DNA from: Desulfobulbaceae bacterium
Lineage (GTDB): Bacteria; Desulfobacterota; Desulfobulbia; Desulfobulbales; VMSU01
DNA: 38,708 bases
Direction: 5' to 3'
NCBI GenBank assembly: GCA_013792005.1
Contig: VMSU01000106.1
Coordinates: forward strand, 1-38,708
This document shows, in pieces, positions 32,565-38,708 of the stretch. The notes under the pieces are model-generated. The model made no database searches, was not told the origin of the DNA, and worked only from the letters and a program-made list of their open reading frames with translations. The first letter of the stretch is position 1. Every line of letters begins with the position of its first letter. Both the position numbers and the translations under genes were made by a program.

Positions 32565-34004
32565 ATGGGCATTTTCCTTGTTAGGACCAGGAAAGGCCCC
32601 AATTCTGCTATCAACGCAATGCCATATATCTCAGGTAAATATTATCCGGTTCGGCGGATCGTTTTTTTTCTCACTGAAGGGGTATTGATCTTTTCGGCGC
32701 TGGTGTTGATGCATTTGGTCTTTTTGGGCCAAGAGCAGTTTATCGACGCGGTTACTGTCAGCGTATTGCGGTCCGGCTTAGTCGCGGTAATTTTTCAGCT
32801 CAGTCTGTATTTTTTTGATCTGTATGATTTGAATGTCTACTCTTCGTTTGCCGATACGGCTACTCGGATGACTCAGGCCTTCGGTTTTGGTTGTATAGTG
32901 TTGTCCGGGCTGTATTATTTGTTTCCCGTAGTGATCATCCCCCTCAGTATTTTTTGGGCCGGTTATTTTGTTATCTGTGGAGCCTTGGCTGCCTGGCGGT
33001 TTTTTTATGTGATTGCCTTGGGGCGCCGTTTTTTTGCCCAACCCATTATTATATTGGGGTGTGGGGACTTGGCCGGATGCATTGTTCATGAGGTCGTGGA
33101 TAGCCTTGATTCGGGGTATAAGATTGTCGCCATCGTCGGGGGGGGAGAACCACAGTATGATCTGCACCGGATCCCGTTTTTTCGATTGGGTGAACGGAAG
33201 CTTGATGATTTATGTGGTGAGTATCAAGCGGAGATGGTGATCGTGGCGCTTGAGGATAGGCGTGGGACCATGCCTGTCGAAGAGTTGATTGAGTGTAAGC
33301 TAGACGGCGTCGACATTGAGGCTGGCATTGGATTTTATGAGGAGCTTGCCAGTAAGCTGATGGTGGAAAAGGTCAATCCTGACTGGATTATTTTTTCGCA
33401 AGGGTTTACTATTGGTCGTATGAATAAAGTCGGAAAGCGGTTTTTTGATTTGGCGCTTTCTGCTGTAGGTTTGATTCTGGCGAGTCCATTGATGTTGCTC
33501 AGTGCCATTGTCATCAAACTCGAATCGCCTGGGGCGATATTTTACACCCAAGATCGGGTCGGCGAGCGTGGAGAGACATTTCAGGTAATCAAGTTTCGTT
33601 CAATGTGTCAGGATGCCGAGAAAGACGGGGCTGTCTGGGCCAAAAAAAATGATAGTCGGGTGACCAGATTCGGCAACTTGATCCGAAAACTCCGGATTGA
33701 TGAGATCCCGCAGCTGTTTAATGTGTTGAAGGGGGAGATGAGTCTAGTCGGACCCCGGCCAGAGCGCCCTGTGTTTGTTAAGGAGTTGGCAAAGAAGATT
33801 CCTTACTACGCACTTCGCCACAACATTAAACCAGGCGTAACCGGTTGGGCTCAGGTCTGTTATCCCTATGGGGCCTCCGAAGAAGACGCCTTACGTAAAT
33901 TAGAGTATGATCTGTATTACTTAAAGAATTTGTCTCTGATTATGGACCTGTGGATTGTTTTTAAAACGGTGAAGACAGTTTTGTTTCAGAAGGGGGCCCG
34001 GTAG
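32565..34004 (+). CDS. Undecaprenyl-phosphate sugar transferase (exosortase-system type, EpsB-like)
   Basis: 479 aa polyisoprenyl-phosphate hexose-1-phosphate transferase that starts EPS repeat-unit synthesis. Several N-terminal membrane segments, a Rossmann-like middle ([20 protein letters not shown]), then the catalytic part from about residue 285: [59 protein letters not shown] and [19 protein letters not shown]. Two starts are possible: ATG 32565, or ATG 32619 ([14 protein letters not shown]), which fits the family N-terminus better. Neither has a good Shine-Dalgarno. Confidence 0.93.
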   Translation: MGIFLVRTRKGPNSAINAMPYISGKYYPVRRIVFFLTEGVLIFSALVLMHLVFLGQEQFIDAVTVSVLRSGLVAVIFQLSLYFFDLYDLNVYSSFADTATRMTQAFGFGCIVLSGLYYLFPVVIIPLSIFWAGYFVICGALAAWRFFYVIALGRRFFAQPIIILGCGDLAGCIVHEVVDSLDSGYKIVAIVGGGEPQYDLHRIPFFRLGERKLDDLCGEYQAEMVIVALEDRRGTMPVEELIECKLDGVDIEAGIGFYEELASKLMVEKVNPDWIIFSQGFTIGRMNKVGKRFFDLALSAVGLILASPLMLLSAIVIKLESPGAIFYTQDRVGERGETFQVIKFRSMCQDAEKDGAVWAKKNDSRVTRFGNLIRKLRIDEIPQLFNVLKGEMSLVGPRPERPVFVKELAKKIPYYALRHNIKPGVTGWAQVCYPYGASEEDALRKLEYDLYYLKNLSLIMDLWIVFKTVKTVLFQKGAR

Positions 34005-34384
34005 TTCTTCTTTGGCACATTTGTTCTGAAACTGTGCATATACGTATTTTCTCGTCATACTATGCTTTCAGCCGGAACCCAGACCACTGTGACGCACTGG
34101 ACCCCAGCTAAAATCATCTCCGTCAAGCGAGGAATGAACTGAGTGCTGGGGTGACGAAATGTTGGGTGAGGTGTCCATTTGTCGTTAATCAGATAAAGTA
34201 CTCGACAGTCAAAAGTTCTCTCGTCATGCCGGGCTTGACCCGGCATCCAGAAAACGTAACTAATTAAAATAAAACCTGATTCTAGCTTTAGTAGATGTAG
34301 CGTGAGCAACATGTTTTTTGTTGCGCACGCGGGTCAAAATTTTGGTGATTGTTTACGAATTCATCAAATTTAAGGAATCCGACA
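34005..34384. repeat. Intergenic region with palindromic repeats
   Basis: 380 bases with no gene. ATGCCGGGCTTGACCCGGCAT at 34226-34246 is a perfect small hairpin of a common proteobacterial repeat type. Segment 34055-34165 (CGTCATACTATGC... to ...GGGGTGACG) looks like another decayed copy of a CTGG-ACCAG type repeat. The Shine-Dalgarno AAGGAA of the next gene is at its right end. Confidence 0.5.
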
Positions 34385-34579
34385 ATGAATACGGCAGAAA
34401 TTATTTATAATCAGGTAAAAACATTACCAGAATCTATGGCCAGAGAGGTGCTTGATTTTGTCGGATACCTTAAGGGGAAACAGGAGTATCCAAGGCCTGA
34501 TGATTTAATGCTGGCTCAAGAGAGTGTGTTATTACACATCTGGGACAATACCGAGGATGAGGTATGGAAGGATGTTTGA
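34385..34579 (+). CDS. DUF2281/MazE-like antitoxin
   Basis: 64 aa. MNTAEIIYNQVKTLPESMAREVLDFVGYLKGK is the helical DUF2281-like part, and HIWDNTEDEVWKDV is the acidic tail common in small antitoxins. AAGGAA lies 9 bases before ATG 34385; the open frame extends upstream to 34349 without a ribosome site. It overlaps the toxin gene start by 8 bases, the classic type II toxin-antitoxin arrangement. Confidence 0.85.
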   Translation: MNTAEIIYNQVKTLPESMAREVLDFVGYLKGKQEYPRPDDLMLAQESVLLHIWDNTEDEVWKDV

Positions 34580-34904
34580 GACTGGAAGTATTGTGCTGAT
34601 ACCGTTTCCATTCTCTGATCTGAAAAGTAGCAAGAAGCGTCCCATTTTAATGCGTACCGTTCCTGACAGCAATGGTGATTTTATCGCCTTGGCCGTGACT
34701 TCAAAGGGCTATCATCCGGGTGCAGTAGAGTTGACTGCAGAATGTTTACAGTTCGGCACATTACCCTGCCAGAGTTGGATCCGAACTGAAAAGGTTTTCA
34801 CACTGGCACAAAGTCTGATAGTGAAAATCGCGGGCAAAGTAAAGGGTGAAATTATCGAACAAGCGATAACAGGACTATGTGATAGTCTGGGAGATAAGCA
34901 ATGA
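34572..34904 (+). CDS. PemK/MazF-family toxin (type II mRNA interferase)
   Basis: 110 aa. GSIVLIPFPFSDLKSSKKRP is the PemK/MazF N-terminal strand pair, followed by DFIALAVTSKGYHPGAVELT, SWIRTEKVFTLAQSLI and a C-terminal helix (EIIEQAITGLCDSLG). MazF enzymes cut mRNA at short motifs. I chose ATG 34572, preceded by GGAAGG, rather than the upstream in-frame ATG at 34524. It sits between the sugar transferase and deacetylase genes, an unusual place for a toxin-antitoxin pair and a sign of insertion in the EPS locus. Confidence 0.87.
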   Translation: MFETGSIVLIPFPFSDLKSSKKRPILMRTVPDSNGDFIALAVTSKGYHPGAVELTAECLQFGTLPCQSWIRTEKVFTLAQSLIVKIAGKVKGEIIEQAITGLCDSLGDKQ

Positions 34905-34962
34905 TGATCGTGGGTGCTTCCCTGGGTATCTTACTCTACCACCTTGCAGGGTTTTTCTGTTG

Positions 34963-35793
34963 ATGCACTCACAGCCAATAATAAATTATCTTACAATCGA
35001 TGTTGAAGACTACTATCAGGTGTCGGCCTTTGACGATGTTGTTGATCCTGCCGCCTGGGATGGTATGCCGTCCAGGGTCGAGCGTAATACTCAGGTCATT
35101 CTTGATATCCTTGATGGGCATCAGGTCAAGGCGACCTTTTTCATCGTCGGGTGGATCGCCGAACGGTATCCAGCCTTGGTGCAAAGTATTGTCGATCGCG
35201 GCCATGATATTGGGTGTCATAGTTATCGCCACCGCCGGATCTATACCTTAACGCCGCAAGAGTTTCGAGAAGACACCAAAAAGGCGAAAGATATCCTGGA
35301 GGCAATCAGTGGCCGTGAAGTTGTAAGCTACCGGGCGCCAAGTTACTCCATTACCAGGAAATCCCTTTGGGCACTGGACATCTTGGAAGAACTTGGTTTT
35401 AAGTATGACTCAAGCATTTTTCCGATCCGGCATGATATCTACGGCATCCCCGACGCACCGCGTTTTAAGTACAAGCTGCCGGACCATGAGATGATAGAAT
35501 TTCCCATTTCAACAGCCAAGGTCTTTGGCCGTAACATCCCGGCGGCAGGAGGTGGTTATTTTAGACTTTTTCCCTATTGGCTGACCAAGATTTTGTTGAC
35601 GAAGATCAATAGAGATGAGCAACAACCCTTTGTTTTTTATCTGCATCCCTGGGAGGTTGATCCAGGGCAACCAAGAATTCATGCCGCAAAGCCCTTGTCA
35701 AAATTTCGGCACTATAACAATTTAAATAAGACCGCTATTCGCTTTGATCGGTTATTGTGTGATTTTTTGTTCGCTCCCTTGGCATGTTGCTAA
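34963..35793 (+). CDS. XrtA-system polysaccharide deacetylase, copy 1
   Basis: 276 aa NodB-type deacetylase with C-terminal DUF3473. Metal/catalytic motifs: LTIDVEDYYQVSAF (Asp-Glu-Asp), ATFFIVGWIAERYP, HDIGCHSYRHRRIY (His-x3-His), SYRAPSYSI and the DUF3473 part FVFYLHPWEVDPGQPR with HYNNLNKTAIRFDRLL. It probably deacetylates N-acetyl-sugars in the EPS. I start at ATG 34963, which gives the family N-terminus; an open frame runs back to 34879. The last residues (CDFLFAPLACC) differ from what I expect of the family, so the 3' end may be recombined. Positions 34991-35531 are duplicated at 38168-38708. Confidence 0.9.
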   Translation: MHSQPIINYLTIDVEDYYQVSAFDDVVDPAAWDGMPSRVERNTQVILDILDGHQVKATFFIVGWIAERYPALVQSIVDRGHDIGCHSYRHRRIYTLTPQEFREDTKKAKDILEAISGREVVSYRAPSYSITRKSLWALDILEELGFKYDSSIFPIRHDIYGIPDAPRFKYKLPDHEMIEFPISTAKVFGRNIPAAGGGYFRLFPYWLTKILLTKINRDEQQPFVFYLHPWEVDPGQPRIHAAKPLSKFRHYNNLNKTAIRFDRLLCDFLFAPLACC

Positions 35794-35837
35794 AGAAAGA
35801 GGTTCGTTCTCCCTTTGCCGTTTCTGGTTGATCTTGA

Positions 35838-36350
35838 ATGAAGATTAGTTCCAATATGCGGGATCTTGGCTCCCTAGTCCACGCCAAGGGTTGGATTAAG
35901 GTGTTCGTGGATCATTACGGCGATGCTGCGCGGATGGGTCTAATTCATAAAGATGATAAAGTGATAGAGTGCGGAATTATTCTGATGACCGGCAAGCGGG
36001 TTTGTATCCCTTGGGCTTCAACTCTGCGTGAATACAATACCTTGTATCTCAACATGCTTCTCAACTGGAACTTTTTGAAGTATGCTGCGGACTCAGGGCA
36101 TGATTACTTTGACTTTGGTCGTTCGACCCTAGCAGAAGGGACATAAAAATTTAAGGCCCAGTGGGGGGCCGAGTCTCAGGCATTGTATTGGCATACCGTG
36201 CATCTTGCTGGCCAGCCTGCAAAAAGTGCCAATGGGGTATGTACATCATCCAACGGCAAACGCGAGCACTTGGCAGCTCTCTGGGCATGGCTCCCACTCT
36301 GGGTAGCAAATTTCTTGGGATCAGGCTTGCTGCGTCATATCAGTCTGTGA
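35838..36350 (+). pseudogene. FemAB-family (XrtA-associated) gene, 5'-truncated with in-frame stop
   Basis: Reading frame 35838-36350 encodes only the C-terminal half, about 170 aa, of a GNAT-fold FemAB protein (family about 330-350 aa): ARMGLIHKDDKVIECGIILM, WASTLREYNTLYLNMLLNW and DYFDFGRSTLAEGT. A TAA at 36144-36146 interrupts exactly where the family has Tyr in GTYKFK. The same frame resumes with KFKAQWGAESQALYWH and ends GSGLLRHISL. The N-terminal half is missing, with stop codons directly upstream of 35838. FemAB genes normally follow the deacetylase in XrtA loci, so this is a decayed partner. No function is likely. Confidence 0.85.
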
Positions 36351-36384
36351 GTTTTATGACATCAATCCGCCGGAGAGTGAACCT

Positions 36385-36804
36385 ATGACGGAAGACGTTC
36401 GCTGGCAACAGCGGTTCAATAATTTCAACAAGGCCTTTCATGAACTCGAGGAAAGCATTGACCTTGCCGGTCAACGACCGCTCTCCAAACTGGAAAAGCA
36501 GGGGGTTATTCAGGGCTTTGAATACACTCACGAGCTCGCGTGGAATCTCCTGAAAGACTACCTCGAATACCAAGGGCATGTGGGACTGATCGGCTCCCGC
36601 GACACGACGCGTGAGGCTTTCAAGCGGGGGCTCATCGGGAACGGTGAGATCTGGATGGAGATGATCACCTCCCGCAACCTGACCTCCCACGCCTACGACC
36701 AAGACATTGCAGACAAAGTTTACGCAGCGGTATTCTCCCGTTTCTTCCAGGAATTCCAGGCGCTCTCTGCTGAATTCTCCCAGCGCTGTGTCCAGGCGGA
36801 GTGA
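36385..36804 (+). CDS. HEPN toxin-like protein, HI0074 family (nucleotidyltransferase substrate-binding)
   Basis: 139 aa, all-helical. LEKQGVIQGFEYTHELAWNL and KDYLEYQG, then DTTREAFKRGLI and the HEPN active-site motif RNLTSH (Arg-x4-His) in ITSRNLTSHAYDQD. HEPN proteins of this type are RNases in MNT/HEPN toxin-antitoxin pairs. GGAGAG precedes the start. The stop overlaps the MNT partner start by one base. Confidence 0.9.
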   Translation: MTEDVRWQQRFNNFNKAFHELEESIDLAGQRPLSKLEKQGVIQGFEYTHELAWNLLKDYLEYQGHVGLIGSRDTTREAFKRGLIGNGEIWMEMITSRNLTSHAYDQDIADKVYAAVFSRFFQEFQALSAEFSQRCVQAE

Positions 36805-37136
36805 TGGAGTTCGGTCTTTCGGAAAACGTTTGCGCCATTATTCGTGCGGTTTTGGCACGTTACCCCGTCATCGAACAGGCAATCATGTATGGCTCCCGTG
36901 CGAAAGGAACCTACAAGAATGGCTCGGACATCGACCTGACCCTCGTAGGAGACAGGCTGGACTACCAGACCCTAGTCTCGGTGGCCTCGGAGCTTGATAA
37001 CTCTGACATCCCGCATACCGTTGATCTGTCGATTTTGGCACAGATAGAGAATCCCGTGTTGTGCGCACGCATTGTCCGGGTGGGTAAGGTATTTTATCAG
37101 CGTGGCAGCATGGTTGATAGGTTCAGAAACGTTTGA
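36804..37136 (+). CDS. MNT-type nucleotidyltransferase antitoxin (pair 1)
   Basis: 110 aa minimal nucleotidyltransferase. The signature GS-x10-DxD is complete: MYGSRAKGTYKNGSDIDLTL. The third catalytic Asp may be in VDLSIL. MNT proteins neutralise the HEPN toxin by AMPylating or adenylylating it in studied cases (HepT/MntA). Start ATG 36804 overlaps the HEPN stop (TGATG); GTG 36801 is also in frame. Confidence 0.9.
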   Translation: MEFGLSENVCAIIRAVLARYPVIEQAIMYGSRAKGTYKNGSDIDLTLVGDRLDYQTLVSVASELDNSDIPHTVDLSILAQIENPVLCARIVRVGKVFYQRGSMVDRFRNV

Positions 37137-37220
37137 TGAGTTGGGATGGCAAGTGAAGAAAATCAGGAGATATGTACGCTGGATACCAGCGAGAACCATG
37201 TTGCCAAGACGGCAAATATC

Positions 37221-37379
37221 AGAGACTTGGAATTTATTAAAGTACCATCTTCCTGTTGCCGTCATACCAGCATGCCCCTAGCTGGTATCCAGAAATTGAG
37301 CTGGATTCCGGCTAGAACCATGCTGGAATGACGAGATGCGATAGCTTGATAAACGGTATATCAGTATTTTCCAAGTCCC
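37221..37379. repeat. Family C intergenic repeat, copy 2 (inverted relative to copy 1)
   Basis: 159 bases between the two HEPN/MNT pairs (37137-37418). AGAGACTTGGAA at left and TTTTCCAAGTCCC at right. The right end GGTATATCAGTATTTTCC matches copy 1's left end in inverted orientation with one difference. Core 37256-37292 equals the copy 1 core inverted, 36 of 37. A partial extra core lies at 37177-37206. Confidence 0.78.
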
Positions 37380-37418
37380 GCAACGGCACTTTTCTTAAAG
37401 GACTATTCACTTACGGCC

Positions 37419-37832
37419 ATGACAGGCAAGAAAGAAATCGACATCGGCAAGACTATTGTCTATTGGCTCGAAAGCGCAATATACGATATGGATACAGGTT
37501 CGTCACTTATGCGTTCCAGGCGATATCCGTATGCCCTTTTTTTTGGGCATCTTGCCCTAGAAAAGCTTCTCAAGGCTCTAGTTGTTAAGCATACAGGCGA
37601 CCATGCGCCGTTTTCGCATTCACTTATTATCCTTGCAGGGCGCACAGGGCTTGATTTGCCCGAGGCAATATTGGATCAACTGGCCGAATTTATGGAATTT
37701 CACACAGAGGCGCGGTATCCGGATGTAAAGATGGAATTTTATCAGAAATGTACGCCGGAATTCGCAAGAGATAAATTTCGCGCAATCAAAAAGGTCTATG
37801 TATGGTTACGGAAAAAGTCAGGGATATCGTGA
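37419..37832 (+). CDS. HEPN-domain protein (pair 2)
   Basis: 137 aa helical HEPN domain of the PF05168 type: WLESAIYDMDTGSSLMRSRR, YALFFGHLALEKLLKALVVK, HAPFSHSLIILA and FHTEARYPD near the C-terminus. The strict Arg-x4-6-His motif of nuclease HEPNs is not evident, so the activity is unclear. It is unrelated in sequence to the HEPN gene at 36385. It overlaps its MNT partner by 31 bases. Shine-Dalgarno weak. Partners of this type form toxin-antitoxin pairs or modification modules. Confidence 0.88.
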   Translation: MTGKKEIDIGKTIVYWLESAIYDMDTGSSLMRSRRYPYALFFGHLALEKLLKALVVKHTGDHAPFSHSLIILAGRTGLDLPEAILDQLAEFMEFHTEARYPDVKMEFYQKCTPEFARDKFRAIKKVYVWLRKKSGIS

Positions 37833-38119
37833 GAAGATTTATAGCAGTCATTGAGGCGAAAGGGATCCACGTTGATAAGGTTTTCGTCTATGGCTCGGTG
37901 GCGCGGGGAAAACAAACAGCAGACAGCGATCTCGATGTGGCTATTGTGTCATCTGATTTCGGTAAAAATCGATACAGCGAGGGCGCTATGCTCAATAAAC
38001 TCGCCTGGCGAATCGATTTTCGGTTGCATCCCGTGCCGCTCGCTACCGAATCTTATGAGCGTGACACTTGGATTCCTCTGGTTCATGAAATCCGGGCGAA
38101 CGGCATCTTGATTGCTTAA
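37802..38119 (+). CDS. MNT-type nucleotidyltransferase antitoxin (pair 2)
   Basis: 105 aa. GS-x10-DxD is intact in VYGSVARGKQTADSDLDVAI, with a third acidic residue in WRIDFRL. Start ATG 37802 overlaps the HEPN gene's last 31 bases. The C-terminal IPLVHEIRANGILIA is common to this subfamily. It differs clearly from the MNT at 36804, so the two pairs were acquired separately. Confidence 0.9.
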   Translation: MVTEKVRDIVRRFIAVIEAKGIHVDKVFVYGSVARGKQTADSDLDVAIVSSDFGKNRYSEGAMLNKLAWRIDFRLHPVPLATESYERDTWIPLVHEIRANGILIA

Positions 38120-38163
38120 CCTGACTATTATTTCGGCACTATTTGTGGCCGCGTATATTATGA

Positions 38164-38708
38164 TATCTTACAATCGATGTTGAAGACTACTATCAGGTGT
38201 CGGCCTTTGACGATGTTGTCGATCCTGCCGCCTGGGATGGTATGCCGTCCAGGGTCGAGCGTAATACTCAAGTTATTCTTGATATCCTTGATGGGCATCA
38301 GGTCAAGGCAACCTTTTTCATTGTCGGCTGGATAGCCGAACGTTATCCAGCCTTGGTACAAAGTATTGTCAATGGCGGCCATGATATTGGGTGCCATAGT
38401 TATCGCCACCGCCGGATATATACCTTAACGCCGCAAGAATTTCGAGAAGACACCAAAAAGGCGAAAGATATCCTGGAGGCAATCAGTGGCCGTGAAATTG
38501 TAAGCTACCGGGCGCCAAGTTACTCCATCACCAGAAAATCCCTCTGGGCACTGGACATCTTGGAAGAACTTGGTTTTAAGTATGATTCAAGTATTTTCCC
38601 GATCCGGCATGATATCTACGGTATCCCGGATGCCCCGCGTTTTAAGTACAAGCTGCCGGACCATGAGATGATAGAATTTCCCATTTCAACAGCCAAGGTC
38701 TTTGGCCG
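38164..38708 (+). CDS. XrtA-system polysaccharide deacetylase, copy 2 (5'-truncated, runs off window)
   Basis: Same frame as copy 1 from LTIDVEDYYQV onward, continuing past the window end. 38168-38708 aligns to 34991-35531 without gaps: about 25 differences in 541 bases (about 95% identity), with only three amino-acid changes (Asp to Asn, Arg to Gly, Val to Ile). The first ~8 codons of copy 1 are replaced, and a TGA at 38161-38163 stops the frame just before it, so no normal start exists. The first in-frame GTG is within CAGGTGTCGG, after the catalytic Asp of DVED. It is probably the displaced original or a non-translated remnant. Catalytic HSYRH is retained. Confidence 0.8.

Noticed and set aside
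34055-34312. 85-aa minus-strand frame
   Set aside because: Composed of intergenic palindromic repeats; the translation contains the common repeat-derived peptide and no start signal.
38158-38409. 83-aa minus-strand frame, repeated at 34969-35232
   Set aside because: Antisense of the duplicated deacetylase; similar only because the DNA is duplicated.

Overview
The window reads as chromosomal DNA of a motile, diderm Gram-negative bacterium, most likely a Desulfobacterota ('deltaproteobacterial') lineage. This placement is inferred from the flgF-G-A-H-I-J-N-K-L-csrA-fliW gene order, sigma-54 promoters on flagellar genes, P and L ring genes, an XrtA/PEP-CTERM-type exopolysaccharide (EPS) locus and the intergenic repeat families. 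No rRNA, tRNA, transposase or CRISPR array was seen.

Layout. (1) 163-4461: DNA polymerase I on the minus strand, divergent from a membrane-anchored metallophosphoesterase that overlaps a putative lipoprotein gene. (2) 4559-18503: a flagellar block. flgM is on the plus strand behind a sigma-28-like promoter. It converges on a long minus-strand series flgF, flgG, flgA, flgH, flgI, flgJ, flgN, flgK, flgL, csrA, fliW, headed by a separate FlhB C-terminal-like gene. Two near-consensus sigma-54 promoters precede flgF and flgI. FlgK (948 aa) and FlgL (1106 aa) are much larger than usual because both carry the same family of inserted repeat modules. (3) 18714-23507: housekeeping genes: queC overlapping a GH3 beta-N-acetylhexosaminidase (nagZ-like), a ribosome-hibernation-factor/cold-shock fusion protein, nadA and a PPP-family phosphatase. 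(4) 23527-38708: an EPS locus of XrtA type. A TPR lipoprotein is divergent from a Wza-like export protein, which is followed by an outer-membrane beta-barrel protein, chain-length determinant, ExeA-like ATPase, tyrosine autokinase, sugar transferase and polysaccharide deacetylase. The exosortase itself is not in the window.

The distal part of the EPS locus (34005-38708) is a patchwork. A MazF-type toxin-antitoxin pair sits before the deacetylase. After it come a truncated, nonsense-mutated FemAB gene, two unrelated HEPN/nucleotidyltransferase pairs, and then a second, 5'-truncated copy of the deacetylase. The copies are about 95% identical over 541 bases, and nearly all differences are synonymous. 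The HEPN/MNT pairs and the femAB remnant therefore lie between 541-base direct repeats.

Intergenic spaces carry at least three palindromic, MITE-like repeat families (called A, B and C here), including inside the EPS operon. The strongest leads are the shared FlgK/FlgL insert modules and the direct-repeat-bracketed toxin-antitoxin segment in the EPS locus.
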